Below the pieces are notes generated by a model. It ran no database searches. It was not told the origin of the DNA and saw nothing but the letters and a program-made list of their open reading frames with translations. This document shows positions 44,944 to 54,904 of a DNA stretch of 64,000 nucleotides, one piece after another. Where the stretch lies: assembly GCF_020162115.1 (NCBI RefSeq), contig NZ_CP083911.1, forward strand, positions 1,860,001 through 1,924,000. The letters run 5' to 3'. Origin of the DNA: Tepidimonas taiwanensis (lineage in GTDB: Bacteria; Pseudomonadota; Gammaproteobacteria; Burkholderiales; Burkholderiaceae_C). The position numbers and the translations under genes were made by a program. Positions within the stretch are counted from its first letter, which is position 1, and every line of letters begins with the position of its first letter.

Positions 44944-47058
44944 ATGCCCCAGCGCCGCTTCTTCGTCACCACCGCCCTGCCCTACGCCAACGGCCACTTC
45001 CACATCGGCCACATCATGGAGTACATCCAGGCCGATATCTGGGTGCGCACACGGCGGCTGCAGGGACACGAGGTGCACTTCGTCGGCGCCGACGACGCGC
45101 ACGGCGCGCCGATCATGATCGCCGCAGAGAAGGCGGGCAAAACCCCGCAACAGTTCGTCGCCGACATCGCCGCGGGACGGGCGGCGTACCTCGACGGCTT
45201 TCACATCCGCTTCGACAACTGGCACAGCACCGACGCGCCGGAAAACCACCAGCTCGCGCAGGACATCTACCGTGCGCTGAAAGCGGCTGGGCTGATCGAG
45301 GTGCGCGCGATCGAACAGTTCTACGACCCGGTCAAGGGCATGTTCCTGCCGGACCGCTACATCAAGGGCCAGTGCCCGCGCTGCGACGCGCCGGATCAGT
45401 ACGGCGACTCGTGCGAGGCCTGCGGCGCGGTCTACACGCCCACCGAGCTGCGCCACCCCTACTCGGCGCTGTCGGGCGCGCAGCCCGAGCTGCGCCAGTC
45501 CGAGCACTATTTCTTCAAACTCTCGGACCCGCGCTGCGTGCAGTTTCTAGAGGAGTGGACCGGCGCGCCGGGTCGGCTGCAGCCGGAGGTGGTCAACAAA
45601 ATCCGCGAGTGGTTCGCCAAGGACGATAACGGCCAGGGCGGCCTTGGGGACTGGGACATCAGCCGCGACGCGCCGTATTTCGGCATCGAGATTCCGGACG
45701 CGCCGGGCAAGTACTTTTATGTCTGGCTCGACGCCCCGATCGGGTATCTGGCAAGCCTGAAGAACCACTTCGACAAGGGCCAGGCCGCGAACCACTGGCA
45801 CGCCCCGTCGCGCACCCCGCAAACGTTCGAAGAGTTCATCGCCGACCCGGCGGTGGAGCAGATCCACTTCATCGGCAAGGACATCACCTACTTCCACACG
45901 CTGTTCTGGCCGGCGATGCTGCATTTCTCCGGCCGCAAGACGCCCACGCACGTGTTCGTGCACGGCTTCATCACGGTCAGCGGCGAAAAGATGAGCAAGA
46001 GCCGCGGCACCGGCATCGACCCGATGCGCTACCTGCGCCTCGGGCTCAACCCGGAGTGGCTGCGCTACTACCTGGCGGCAAAGCTCAACCCGCACGTGGA
46101 GGACGTGGACTTCAACCCGGACGATTTCGTCGCCCGCGTCAACAGCGACCTCATCGGCAAGTACGTCAACATCGCGTCGCGCGCCGCGGGTTTCATCACC
46201 AAGCGCTTCGAGGGACGGCTGGGCGCCATCTCGCCGGACGGCGAGGCGCTGCTCGATGCGCTGCAGACCGCGGTGCCCGCGGTCGCCGAGCTGTGGGCCG
46301 AGCGCGAGTACGGCAAGGCCGTGCGCGAGGTCATGGCGCTGGCCGACCGCGTCAACGCCTACGTGGACCAGAACAAACCGTGGGAGCTGGCCAAGCAGCC
46401 GGAACTGGCGGGTCGGCTGCACGACGTGTGCACCACGTGCATCGAGGCCTTCCGTGTGCTCACCGCGATGCTCAAGCCCGTGCTGCCCGCCACCGCCGAA
46501 CGGGTGGAAGCGTTCCTGCGCTGCGCGCCGCTCGATTTCGACAACGCGCGCCAGCCGCTGGGCGCGGGCCATGGGATCGGCGCCTACGAACACCTGATGC
46601 AGCGCGTCGAGGCCAAGGCGCTCGACGCGCTGTTCGAGCCCGCCCCTGCCCCGGCGGCCACCCCTGCCGTGGATACTACCGCCGAAGGGACAGCGCCCGG
46701 CGGCGAACCGATCGCGCCCACGATCACGATCGACGATTTCGCCAAGGTCGATCTGCGCGTGGCGCGCATCGTCGCCTGCGAGCGGGTGGAAGGGTCCACC
46801 AAGCTGCTGCGCCTGACGCTCGACGTCGGCGAAGGCCGCCACCGCAATGTCTTCTCGGGCATCGCGTCGGCCTACCGGCCCGAGGACCTGGTGGGCAAGC
46901 TCACCGTGCTGGTGGCCAACCTCGCGCCACGCAAGATGAAGTTCGGCGTCAGCGAAGGGATGGTGCTCGCCGCCAGTCACGCCGACGAGAAAGCGCAGCC
47001 CGGGCTCTTCATCCTCGAACCGCACCCCGGTGCCCAGCCCGGGATGCGCATCCGCTGA
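44944..47058 (+). CDS. metG: Methionyl-tRNA synthetase
   Basis: 704 residues, complete. Class I signatures are NGHFHIGHIM (HIGH) and EKMSKSRGTG (KMSKS). A zinc knob with CPRCDAPDQYGDSCEACG marks the four-Cys type. The C-terminal EMAP/tRNA-binding domain (IDDFAKVDLRVARIVACERV) is joined through an Ala/Pro-rich linker. Divergent from apbC. Confidence 0.97.
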   Translation: MPQRRFFVTTALPYANGHFHIGHIMEYIQADIWVRTRRLQGHEVHFVGADDAHGAPIMIAAEKAGKTPQQFVADIAAGRAAYLDGFHIRFDNWHSTDAPENHQLAQDIYRALKAAGLIEVRAIEQFYDPVKGMFLPDRYIKGQCPRCDAPDQYGDSCEACGAVYTPTELRHPYSALSGAQPELRQSEHYFFKLSDPRCVQFLEEWTGAPGRLQPEVVNKIREWFAKDDNGQGGLGDWDISRDAPYFGIEIPDAPGKYFYVWLDAPIGYLASLKNHFDKGQAANHWHAPSRTPQTFEEFIADPAVEQIHFIGKDITYFHTLFWPAMLHFSGRKTPTHVFVHGFITVSGEKMSKSRGTGIDPMRYLRLGLNPEWLRYYLAAKLNPHVEDVDFNPDDFVARVNSDLIGKYVNIASRAAGFITKRFEGRLGAISPDGEALLDALQTAVPAVAELWAEREYGKAVREVMALADRVNAYVDQNKPWELAKQPELAGRLHDVCTTCIEAFRVLTAMLKPVLPATAERVEAFLRCAPLDFDNARQPLGAGHGIGAYEHLMQRVEAKALDALFEPAPAPAATPAVDTTAEGTAPGGEPIAPTITIDDFAKVDLRVARIVACERVEGSTKLLRLTLDVGEGRHRNVFSGIASAYRPEDLVGKLTVLVANLAPRKMKFGVSEGMVLAASHADEKAQPGLFILEPHPGAQPGMRIR

Positions 47059-47234
47059 CGCGCCACCCCGTGCCGGGTGTACACTGTCGGTTCATCCTCC
47101 GTAGCACCTCACGATGGTCCGCGTGCACGCCCTGACCGCACGACGCCGCTTCATCACGCGGCGCTACCACTGTGGGCCTCCGGGACGGCCGGCCGCCGCT
47201 TGCCGCCCCCTACCCGTTTTTCCCGGAGCGCCCC

Positions 47235-48908
47235 ATGGATCTGTCGTCGTTATCGCGTTTCCATCCCCGTCTGCTTGACGACTTGCGTGCCTATTCGCGC
47301 GAGCGACTGGCCAAGGACATCGGCGCGGGCCTCACGGTCGGTGTGGTCGCGCTGCCCCTCGCGATGGCGTTTGCCATCGCCAGCGGCCTGCCACCGCAGG
47401 CCGGCCTGTGGACGGCCATCGTCGCGGGCTTCCTGATCGCAGCGCTGGGCGGCACCTCGGTACAAATCGGCGGGCCGGCGGGTGCCTTCATCGTCATCGT
47501 CTATGGCATCGTGCAGCAGCACGGCGTCGGCGGCCTGCTCGTCAGCACCTTCTGTGCCGGCATCCTGCTGTTTGTGATGGGTTGGTTTCGTCTGGGCACG
47601 CTGGTGCGCTTCGTGCCGGTGAGCGTCGTGACGGGCTTTACCAACGGGATTGCGGTGCTCATCGGCCTATCGCAGCTGCGCGACGCGCTGGGGCTGCGCG
47701 TGGAGAAGATGCCCGCCGACTTCTTTGGCATCGTGCACACGGTTTGGGGCAGTCTGCACACGGTCAACCCCTATGCCATCGCGCTCGCGGGTTTGTGCGT
47801 CGTGGGACTGTTTGTGTGGCCCCGGCTGTGGGCGGTCGATTCGGCCTTCCGGCAGCGGCTAGAGGGCTTCGATCAGGTGTCGGCCCTGCGCGCCACCTCG
47901 CGCCTGCCGGCGCCCGTGGTGGCGTTGGTGACGCTGAGTGCGCTGGCGGCGTGGCTCGAATGGCCGGTGGAGACGATCGGCAGCCGCTTTGGGGGCATTC
48001 CGCAAACGTTGTCCAGCTTCGTGTGGCCCGACGTGAGCTGGCAGACGGTGCGTCAGCTCGTCATGCCGACGCTCACCATCGCCGCGCTGGGTGCGATCGA
48101 GTCGCTGCTGTGCGCGCGCGTGGCCGACCAGTTGGCCGGTGGCCGCAAGCACGACCCCAACCAGGAGCTGATGGCCCAGGGTGTGGCCAACGCGGTCGTG
48201 CCGCTGATCGGTGGCATGCCCGCCACCGGTACCATCGCGCGCACGGTCACCAACATCCGCAGCGGCGCCACCAGCGGGGTCGCTGGCATGGTCCACGCGG
48301 CCACGCTCGCGGCGATCGTGCTGCTGGCCGCGCCGCTGGCGCGCCACATTCCGCTGGCGGTGCTGGCCGGCATCTTGCTGTTCGTCGCCTGGAACATGGG
48401 CGAGTGGCGCGAATTCGTGCAGATGCGGCGCTTCAGCCTGCACTACCGGCTGATGCTGCTGTCCACCTTCTTCGTCACCGTCATCTTCGATCTGACGCTG
48501 GCGGTCGAGCTGGGGTTGGTGCTGGCGGTGGTGTTGTTCGTGCGCCGACAAAGCAGCCTCTTTCGCGTGGACGTGCAGTCGCGCAACGGCGAAATCCGTG
48601 CCCGCCTGTACGGTTCGCTCTTCTTCGGTGCGGTCACCAAGCTCGATGCCCTGGAGGCCGCCATCGAACGGGTCGAGCCCGGTAACATGGTGCGGCTGGA
48701 CGCGCGGCACCTGCTGCTGCTCGACACCACAGGGCTGGATACGCTCACGTCGCTGCTGGAAACGATCGAGCGGCGCGGCGCGCGACTGTGGATCGACCAC
48801 CTGCACGACCAGCCGCGCTCGTTGATGGAGCGCGCGGGTTTTCTGCCGCGGCTCGCGGGCTGGACGGCCGACCCCAACGCAGGCTATCCCGATGACCCGC
48901 CGCCCTAA
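47235..48908 (+). CDS. SulP-family anion transporter with STAS domain
   Basis: A 557-residue inner-membrane transporter with about 12-14 helices. GLTVGVVALPLAMAFAIASG is the SulP signature; LIGGMPATGTIARTVTNI lies in the second repeat. A C-terminal STAS domain (about 440-550) has LLLLDTTGLDTLTSLLETIERR. Substrates in the family include sulfate, bicarbonate and dicarboxylates; sequence alone does not decide. ATG 47235 follows a GGAG-like site. Confidence 0.88.
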   Translation: MDLSSLSRFHPRLLDDLRAYSRERLAKDIGAGLTVGVVALPLAMAFAIASGLPPQAGLWTAIVAGFLIAALGGTSVQIGGPAGAFIVIVYGIVQQHGVGGLLVSTFCAGILLFVMGWFRLGTLVRFVPVSVVTGFTNGIAVLIGLSQLRDALGLRVEKMPADFFGIVHTVWGSLHTVNPYAIALAGLCVVGLFVWPRLWAVDSAFRQRLEGFDQVSALRATSRLPAPVVALVTLSALAAWLEWPVETIGSRFGGIPQTLSSFVWPDVSWQTVRQLVMPTLTIAALGAIESLLCARVADQLAGGRKHDPNQELMAQGVANAVVPLIGGMPATGTIARTVTNIRSGATSGVAGMVHAATLAAIVLLAAPLARHIPLAVLAGILLFVAWNMGEWREFVQMRRFSLHYRLMLLSTFFVTVIFDLTLAVELGLVLAVVLFVRRQSSLFRVDVQSRNGEIRARLYGSLFFGAVTKLDALEAAIERVEPGNMVRLDARHLLLLDTTGLDTLTSLLETIERRGARLWIDHLHDQPRSLMERAGFLPRLAGWTADPNAGYPDDPPP

Positions 48909-48947
48909 AATGGCGGGTGGATCGCATCCCACCCCTCCATCGCTGCC

Positions 48948-49160
48948 ATGAACTTCCTCGGATTGCCTGACTACGTCTCCGACGCCACCCAGTTTCTCGA
49001 GTCGCTCAAGCGCAGCAAGCCCAGCCTCGAGGCCGAGCAGCGCGCCGGTCGGGCGCTGCTGTGGGACCGGCCGCAGGACCGTGAATTCCTGCGCCAGGCG
49101 CAGGCCGCGCGCGTGCCGCAAAAACCCTACGTCTACCAGACCGAGCCGTCGTTGCAGTGA
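48948..49160 (+). CDS. DUF3460 small protein
   Basis: A 70-residue soluble protein of the DUF3460 family: SDATQFLESLKRSKPSLEA, followed by GRALLWDRPQD and the closing VPQKPYVYQ. The family is characteristic of betaproteobacteria and lies next to scpA or panC genes. Function is unknown. Its stop overlaps the scpA start (GTGA). Confidence 0.85.
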   Translation: MNFLGLPDYVSDATQFLESLKRSKPSLEAEQRAGRALLWDRPQDREFLRQAQAARVPQKPYVYQTEPSLQ

Positions 49161-50005
49161 ACACCGCCGCGGCCGAGGCGCTGCCGCCACCGCCCGTCGA
49201 GGATGCCTCGCCCCAGGTCGTGGACCAGGTGGCGATCGCGCGCCTGTACGGGGAGCCACTGTTCGCCCTGCCGCAGGACCTCTACATCCCGCCGGACGCG
49301 CTGGAAGTTTTTCTGGAGGCGTTCGAGGGGCCGCTGGACCTGCTGCTCTACCTGATCCGGCGGCAAAACTTCAACATCCTCGACATCCCGATGGCCGAGG
49401 TCACGCGCCAGTACCTCGGCTACGTCGAGCAGGTGCGCGCACGCAACCTGGAGCTCGCCGCCGAGTACCTGCTGATGGCGGCGATGCTCATCGAGATCAA
49501 GTCGCGCATGCTGCTGCCGCCGGCGCCGGCCGCCGATGGGGAGGAGCCCGAGGACCCGCGCGCCGAGCTCGTGCGCCGGCTGTTGGAGTACGAGCAGATC
49601 AAGCTCGCCGCGCGCGCGCTCGACGCGCTGCCGCAGTGCGGGCGCGACTTCTGGCGCGCGCAGGTGCACATCGAGCAGTCGCTCGCCCCGCGCCTGCCAC
49701 AGGTGAGTCCCGACGATCTGCGCGCCGCCTGGCGCGACATCCTGCGCCGCGCGCGCCTGGTGCAGCGCCACACCATCACGCGCGAAGAAATCTCCGTGCG
49801 CGAGGTGATGAGCGGCGTGTTGCGCGCGCTGCAGGGCCGGCGCTTCGTCGAGTTCACCGAGTTGTTCGACCCGGGCCGCGGCGTCGTGCACGCGGTCGTG
49901 ACCTTCATCGCGGTGCTCGAGCTGGCCAAGGAACAATTGATCGAGGTGACGCAGGCCGAGGTCTTCGCGCCGATCTACGTCCGCCTGGCGTACCAGCCCT
50001 GCTGA
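49157..50005 (+). CDS. scpA: Segregation and condensation protein A
   Basis: A 282-residue kleisin that bridges SMC heads in chromosome condensation. Typical segments are FEGPLDLLLYLIRRQNFNI, a central helix AAEYLLMAAMLIEIKSRMLLP, and the C-terminal winged helix (FIAVLELAKEQLIEVTQ). The start is GTG 49157, overlapping DUF3460. No scpB is in the window. Confidence 0.94.
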   Translation: MNTAAAEALPPPPVEDASPQVVDQVAIARLYGEPLFALPQDLYIPPDALEVFLEAFEGPLDLLLYLIRRQNFNILDIPMAEVTRQYLGYVEQVRARNLELAAEYLLMAAMLIEIKSRMLLPPAPAADGEEPEDPRAELVRRLLEYEQIKLAARALDALPQCGRDFWRAQVHIEQSLAPRLPQVSPDDLRAAWRDILRRARLVQRHTITREEISVREVMSGVLRALQGRRFVEFTELFDPGRGVVHAVVTFIAVLELAKEQLIEVTQAEVFAPIYVRLAYQPC

Positions 50006-50024
50006 GCCCCGCATACCCATCCCC

Positions 50025-51644
50025 ATGACCGCCACGCCACCCCCGCCGCCTGCCCCCCGTTCCTACGACGCGCTGATCATCGGCAGCGGCCTCGCGGGCC
50101 TCGCCACCGCGCTGCTGCTGCCGACCGACTGGCGCATCGCCATCGTCACCAAACGCGCGCTCGCCGACGGCTCCAGCGCCTGGGCGCAGGGGGGCATCGC
50201 CGCCGTGCTGGGAGAAGGCGACAGCTTCGAGCAGCACATCCACGACACCTTGGTCGCCGGCGCGGGCCTGTGCGACCCCGATGCGACGCGTTTCACCGTC
50301 GAGCACGCCCCCGAGGCGATCGCCTGGCTGCGCGCGCTCGGCACGCCGTTCACACAGGAAGGCGGCGAGCTGCACCTGACGCGCGAGGGCGGCCACAGCC
50401 ACCGCCGCATCGTCCACGCCGCCGACGCCACCGGTGCCGCGGTGCAGCAGACGCTCATCGACCGCGTGCGGGCGGCGGCAAACATCGACATTTTCGAGAC
50501 GCACGCGCTGGTGGACCTGATCCTGAGCGACCGCCACGCCGTGCGGCGCGAGGCACCGCGGCGCGTGCTGGGCGCCTATGTGCTCGACGTCGCCACCGAC
50601 GAGGTCGAGGCCTTCACCGCGACCCACACCGTGCTGTGCACGGGCGGCGCTGGCAAGGTGTACCTCTACACCTCCAACCCGGACACCGCCACCGGCGACG
50701 GCATCGCCGCCGCGTGGCGCGCGGGCTGCCGTGTCGGCAACATGGAGTTCATCCAGTTCCACCCGACGTGCCTCTATCACCCCAAGGCCAAGAGCTTCCT
50801 GATCAGCGAGGCGGTGCGCGGCGAAGGCGGCATCCTCAAACTCCCCGCGCACCTGGGCCACCACCGCTTCATGCCGGACCACGACCCGCGCGCGGAGCTG
50901 GCCCCGCGTGACATCGTCGCGCGCGCCATCGATTTCGAGATGAAGAAGCACGGCATCCCGTGCGTCTACCTCGACATCTCGCACCAGCCGGCGGCGTTTT
51001 TGCACGAGCACTTTCCCACCATCCTCAAGCGCTGCGCGGAGCTGGGCATCGACATCACGCGCGAGCCGATCCCGGTGGTGCCGGCGGCGCACTACACCTG
51101 CGGCGGGGTCGTGACGGACCTGCGCGCGCGCACCGACCTGCCGGGGCTGTACTGCGTCGGCGAGGCCAGCTACACCGGACTGCACGGGGCGAATCGGCTC
51201 GCCAGCAACTCGCTGCTGGAATGCCTGGTCTTCGCACGCGCCGCCGCCCGCGACATGGCCGCGCAGCCGCGACAGGCCCCACCCCCGGTGCGGCCGTGGG
51301 ACGCCAGCCGCGTCATCGACGCCGACGAGCAGGTCGTCATCAGCCACAACTGGGACGAGCTGCGCCGCTTCATGTGGGACTATGTGGGCATCGTGCGCAC
51401 CGACAAGCGGCTGGAGCGCGCCGCGCACCGCATCGCGCTGCTGCAGGCGGAAATCCACGAGTTCTACTCGCGCTTCCACGTCAGCCGCGACCTGCTGGAG
51501 CTGCGCAACCTGGTGCTGGTGGCGGACCTGATCGTGCGCTCGGCGCAGCAGCGCAAGGAAAGCCGCGGCCTGCACTACAGCCGCGACCACCCGCACACCC
51601 TGCCCGAAGCGCGCCCGACCATCCTCACCCCGCCGCCCCGATGA
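50025..51644 (+). CDS. nadB: L-aspartate oxidase
   Basis: A 539-residue FAD enzyme oxidising aspartate to iminoaspartate, the first step of NAD synthesis. FAD-binding ALIIGSGLAGLATAL is at the N-terminus. SSAWAQGGIAAVLGEGDS, AAHYTCGGVVTDLRART and GLHGANRLASNSLLECLVF are the family blocks. The C-terminal helical domain is complete. The EamA gene overlaps its stop. Confidence 0.96.
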   Translation: MTATPPPPPAPRSYDALIIGSGLAGLATALLLPTDWRIAIVTKRALADGSSAWAQGGIAAVLGEGDSFEQHIHDTLVAGAGLCDPDATRFTVEHAPEAIAWLRALGTPFTQEGGELHLTREGGHSHRRIVHAADATGAAVQQTLIDRVRAAANIDIFETHALVDLILSDRHAVRREAPRRVLGAYVLDVATDEVEAFTATHTVLCTGGAGKVYLYTSNPDTATGDGIAAAWRAGCRVGNMEFIQFHPTCLYHPKAKSFLISEAVRGEGGILKLPAHLGHHRFMPDHDPRAELAPRDIVARAIDFEMKKHGIPCVYLDISHQPAAFLHEHFPTILKRCAELGIDITREPIPVVPAAHYTCGGVVTDLRARTDLPGLYCVGEASYTGLHGANRLASNSLLECLVFARAAARDMAAQPRQAPPPVRPWDASRVIDADEQVVISHNWDELRRFMWDYVGIVRTDKRLERAAHRIALLQAEIHEFYSRFHVSRDLLELRNLVLVADLIVRSAQQRKESRGLHYSRDHPHTLPEARPTILTPPPR

Positions 51645-52597
51645 CCGCCGCGCGCCACACGCCCTGGCGCGCCTACGCGGCGCTGGCGGCCAGCATGGCG
51701 CTGGTGGGCAGCTATGTCGCGCTCTCCAAGCCGCTGGTAGCCGTCATGCCCGTCTTTTTGCTGGCGTGGCTGCGCTACCTGATCGGCGCGGGGGCGATGC
51801 TGCACTGGACGCGCCGGCCGCCGGGTGAGCCGCCGCTGGACCGGCGCACGAACGCTCTGTTGTTTCTGCAGGCGCTGCTGGGCAACTTTCTTTTCTCGCT
51901 GTGCATGCTGTACGGCGTGCGCCTGACCACCGCCAGCGCCGCGGGCGTCATCATGGCGGCGATCCCCGCCGTCGTCGCGCTGCTCTCGGCGCTTTTCCTG
52001 CGCGAGCGGCTGGATGGCAGGTCGCTCGTCGCCATCGCACTGGCGGCGCTCGGCATCGGGCTGTTTTCGCTCGACAAGGCCACGGGCGGTGGGGCCGCGG
52101 CGCCCGGCGGGCAATGGCTGGGGCTGCCGCTGGCCGTATGGGGCAACGCGCTCGTCTTCGCCGCCGTCGTGTGCGAAGCCGCCTATGTCGTCATCGGCAA
52201 GCGCCTGACCGGCCGGGTCGGACCACAGCGCATTGCCGCGCTCATCAACCTGTGGGGCCTGGCGCTGATGACACCGCTGGGACTGTGGGCCGCGGTCGGG
52301 TTCGACTGGAGCACGATGCGCGCGCCGCTGTGGGGGTTGCTGGTGTTTTACGGACTCGCGGCCAGCGTGTGGACCGTGTGGCTTTGGATGACGGGGCTGC
52401 GCCACGTGCCGGCCGCGCGCGCCGGGGTCTTCACGGTGATGCTGCCCGTCAGCGCCGCGGCCATCGGCGTGCTCTTCATGGGCGAGCGGCTCACCCCGCT
52501 GCAGTGGATCGCCTTTGCGCTGGCGCTGCTCGGCCTCGTCGTCGCCACCCTGCCGGGGCGCACGGTCACGCGCACCACAGACCCGTCGGCTGGGTGA
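51641..52597 (+). CDS. EamA/DMT-superfamily transporter
   Basis: 318 residues with ten hydrophobic helices in two EamA repeats (first around SMALVGSYVALSKPL, second around LPLAVWGNALVFAAVV). Repeat signatures include SAAGVIMAAIPAVVALLSALF and AARAGVFTVMLPVSAAAIG. Substrate is unknown. ATGA overlap with nadB; its 3' end overlaps the convergent gene by 32 bases. Confidence 0.88.
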   Translation: MTAARHTPWRAYAALAASMALVGSYVALSKPLVAVMPVFLLAWLRYLIGAGAMLHWTRRPPGEPPLDRRTNALLFLQALLGNFLFSLCMLYGVRLTTASAAGVIMAAIPAVVALLSALFLRERLDGRSLVAIALAALGIGLFSLDKATGGGAAAPGGQWLGLPLAVWGNALVFAAVVCEAAYVVIGKRLTGRVGPQRIAALINLWGLALMTPLGLWAAVGFDWSTMRAPLWGLLVFYGLAASVWTVWLWMTGLRHVPAARAGVFTVMLPVSAAAIGVLFMGERLTPLQWIAFALALLGLVVATLPGRTVTRTTDPSAG

Positions 52598-53237
52598 TCC
52601 CCATCCACAGCGCCCAGCCGGACGTCGCCGCCAGCGCGAGGCCGGCGAGGCGAATCCCCCAGCCGCCCGAGCGCATTTCGGCCAGGCGCAGCAGCAACCA
52701 CGGCCCCGCGGCCAGCGACACCATCGTCCCGGCGGCAAACGCCGCCATGATCACGGCGCCGTCCAGCGCCGACGCCGACAGCGACGCCACCAGCAGCGCC
52801 GAATACAGCAGCCCGCACGGCATCAGCGCCCACCCGAGTCCGAGCGCCACTGGCGCCCGCGCGCCCAGCCGCGCCATCACCGGGCGGGCCCGCCGCCACA
52901 CGGCCTGCGCCCAGCCGTCCAGAAACGCCGGCTGGCGCGCCTGCCACACCAGCGCCAGCCCGAGCAGCAGGGCGGCCACGTGCATCATCGTCCACACGGG
53001 CCGCAGCACGGCGGTCTGCTGCCCGAGCCAGCCCATCCCCTGCACCGTGCCCCCGGCCAGCGCCCCGAGCAGCGCATAGCCCGCCAGCCGGCTGAATTGC
53101 CACGTCCACAGCGCCTGGCGCGTGCGCGGCGCCGCCGCGCGGGCGATGCCCGCGCAGGCCGCCCCGCACATCGCCACGCAGTGCGGCCCCCCGACCAGCC
53201 CCATCAGCAGGGCCGAAACCGTCATCGACGCCAACAT
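52566..53237 (-). CDS. SafE/TauE-like membrane protein of the cco region
   Basis: A 223-residue protein with six or seven helices. The metal-site-like HCVAMCGAA near the N-terminus (LVGGPHCVAMCG) and GWALMPCGLLYSALLVASL in the middle mark the DsbD_2/SafE family found with cbb3 oxidase genes. A role in copper or thiol handling during oxidase assembly is likely but unproven. Confidence 0.83.
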   Translation of the reverse strand: MLASMTVSALLMGLVGGPHCVAMCGAACAGIARAAAPRTRQALWTWQFSRLAGYALLGALAGGTVQGMGWLGQQTAVLRPVWTMMHVAALLLGLALVWQARQPAFLDGWAQAVWRRARPVMARLGARAPVALGLGWALMPCGLLYSALLVASLSASALDGAVIMAAFAAGTMVSLAAGPWLLLRLAEMRSGGWGIRLAGLALAATSGWALWMGITQPTGLWCA

Positions 53238-53289
53238 GCGCGCATCCTACCAGCGACACGGCGCCCGCGCCCCGCGGGCGAGCGGCCGT

Positions 53290-54669
53290 TCAGATGATCT
53301 TGGAAAACCGCGCCCGGTCCTGGTCGACCTGCAGGTAGCGGTCGAACACCATCGCGATCGCCCGCACCAGGTACCAGCCCGTCGGGGTGACCTCCAGGTG
53401 CGTATCGTCGATGCGCACCAGCCCCACCGCCTGCAGCGCGCGCAGCTCCTCCAGCTCGCGCGCGAAATAGCTGCGGAAATCGATCAGGTGGGCGAGGTTG
53501 ATCGACTCGAAGTCCACCAGCCCCTGGCACATGATCGCCATGATCACGCTGCGGCGCAGCAGGTCGTCGCGTGTCAGCGCCAGCCCACGCACGATCGGTA
53601 ACCGCCCCTGATTGAGCGCGTCGTAATACTCCTCCAGCGTCTTGGCGTTCTGGCTGTAGGTGGCGCCGATGCGGCCGATCGCCGACACCCCGAGCGCGAT
53701 CAGGTCGCAGTCCGGCTGCGTGCTGTAACCCTGGAAATTGCGGTGCAGCCGCCCCTGCCGCTTGGCCACCGCCAAGGCATCGTTGGGCAGCGCAAAGTGA
53801 TCCATCCCGATGTAGACGTACCCTGCCGCGCTCAGGTGGTCCAATGCCAGCGACAGCATCGCGAGCTTATCGGCCGGGCTGGGCAGCTCCGCCGCGATGA
53901 TGCGCCGCTGCGCCTTGAAGCGCGCCGGCAGGTGCGCGTAGGCATAGACCGCGATGCGGTCCGGGCGCAGGCGCTCGACCTGCTCCAGCGTGTGGCGAAA
54001 CGACTCCGGCGTCTGCTGCGGCAGGCCGTAAATGAGGTCGACGTTGATCGACTCGAACCCCAGCTCGCGCGCCGCGGCCACCAGCGCGAACACCTGCGCG
54101 GCCGGCTGCACCCGGTGCACGGTCTTTTGCACGGTGGGATCGAAATCCTGCACCCCGAAGCTCAGGCGGTTGAAGCCGAGCCTTTGCAAGTGGGCCAAAC
54201 GTTCGGCGGTCACCGTGCGCGGATCGACCTCGATCGAGTATTCGCCCCCGGGCACGAGCTCGAAGTGGCGCCGGATCATCGCCATCAGGTCGGCCAGCTC
54301 GTCGTCGCTGAGAAACGTCGGCGTTCCGCCGCCCAGGTGCAACTGGCTGACGCGGTGTCCTCGCCCGACGTACCCGGTCTGTAGCTCCAGCTCGCGCGTG
54401 AGGTAGCGCAGATACTCCGCCGCGCGGCTGTGGTGCTTGGTCACCACCTTGTTGCACGCGCAGTAGTAGCACAGCGACTCACAAAACGGGATGTGCACGT
54501 ACACCGACAGCGGCAGCGCCATCGACCCCGCGCGGCGCTGTTCGAGCGCCTGGATGTAGTCGCGCTCGGTGAACGCCTCGACGAACCGATCCGCCGTCGG
54601 ATAGGACGTGTAGCGCGGTCCGGGGATGTCGAACCGGCGCAGCAGGGCTTCATCGATGACGTGTTTCAC
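53290..54669 (-). CDS. hemN: Oxygen-independent coproporphyrinogen III dehydrogenase
   Basis: A 459-residue radical-SAM enzyme for heme synthesis without oxygen. The [4Fe-4S]/SAM motif is CESLCYYCAC (CX3CX2C plus the extra Cys). HLGGGTPTFLSDDEL, YSIEVDPRTV and RLSFGVQDFDP are typical of HemN, and the GMDHFALPNDALA block separates it from HemW. GTG 54669 is chosen as start because an FNR box lies at 54722-54735; an in-frame TTG at 54735 would place that box inside the gene. Confidence 0.94.
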   Translation of the reverse strand: MKHVIDEALLRRFDIPGPRYTSYPTADRFVEAFTERDYIQALEQRRAGSMALPLSVYVHIPFCESLCYYCACNKVVTKHHSRAAEYLRYLTRELELQTGYVGRGHRVSQLHLGGGTPTFLSDDELADLMAMIRRHFELVPGGEYSIEVDPRTVTAERLAHLQRLGFNRLSFGVQDFDPTVQKTVHRVQPAAQVFALVAAARELGFESINVDLIYGLPQQTPESFRHTLEQVERLRPDRIAVYAYAHLPARFKAQRRIIAAELPSPADKLAMLSLALDHLSAAGYVYIGMDHFALPNDALAVAKRQGRLHRNFQGYSTQPDCDLIALGVSAIGRIGATYSQNAKTLEEYYDALNQGRLPIVRGLALTRDDLLRRSVIMAIMCQGLVDFESINLAHLIDFRSYFARELEELRALQAVGLVRIDDTHLEVTPTGWYLVRAIAMVFDRYLQVDQDRARFSKII

Positions 54670-54721
54670 GGACAGAGACTCCAGTGAGGGTGGACTGTGC
54701 CGCAGGACGGCATCCGGCTCG

Positions 54722-54735
54722 TTGACGTGGGTCAA
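54722..54735. promoter_or_regulatory. FNR box upstream of hemN
   Basis: TTGACGTGGGTCAA is a palindromic match to TTGAT-N4-ATCAA, each arm differing only at the base next to the centre. It lies 53 bases upstream of the hemN start, in the gap shared with fnr. Confidence 0.75.
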
Positions 54736-54904
54736 ACGCCCTGCACATGCGACGCCCCCACCCGGCGACGGGGCATTCGGCCCCGACGGGCGGCGTGCCG
54801 CGGCCCCGGGTTGTTATCATCATTGAAAACACCGTATTTTGAGCCCCCCGAACCGGTCGGGTCCACTGGGCCGCGGCCCCCTCTTTCTCTGCGATCACAC
54901 CCCG

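Noticed and set aside
48895..48918. Inverted repeat ACCCGCC/GGCGGGT at the end of the SulP gene as a terminator
   Set aside because: No T-run follows, the stem overlaps the stop codon, and such GC-rich repeats arise easily by chance in this genome.
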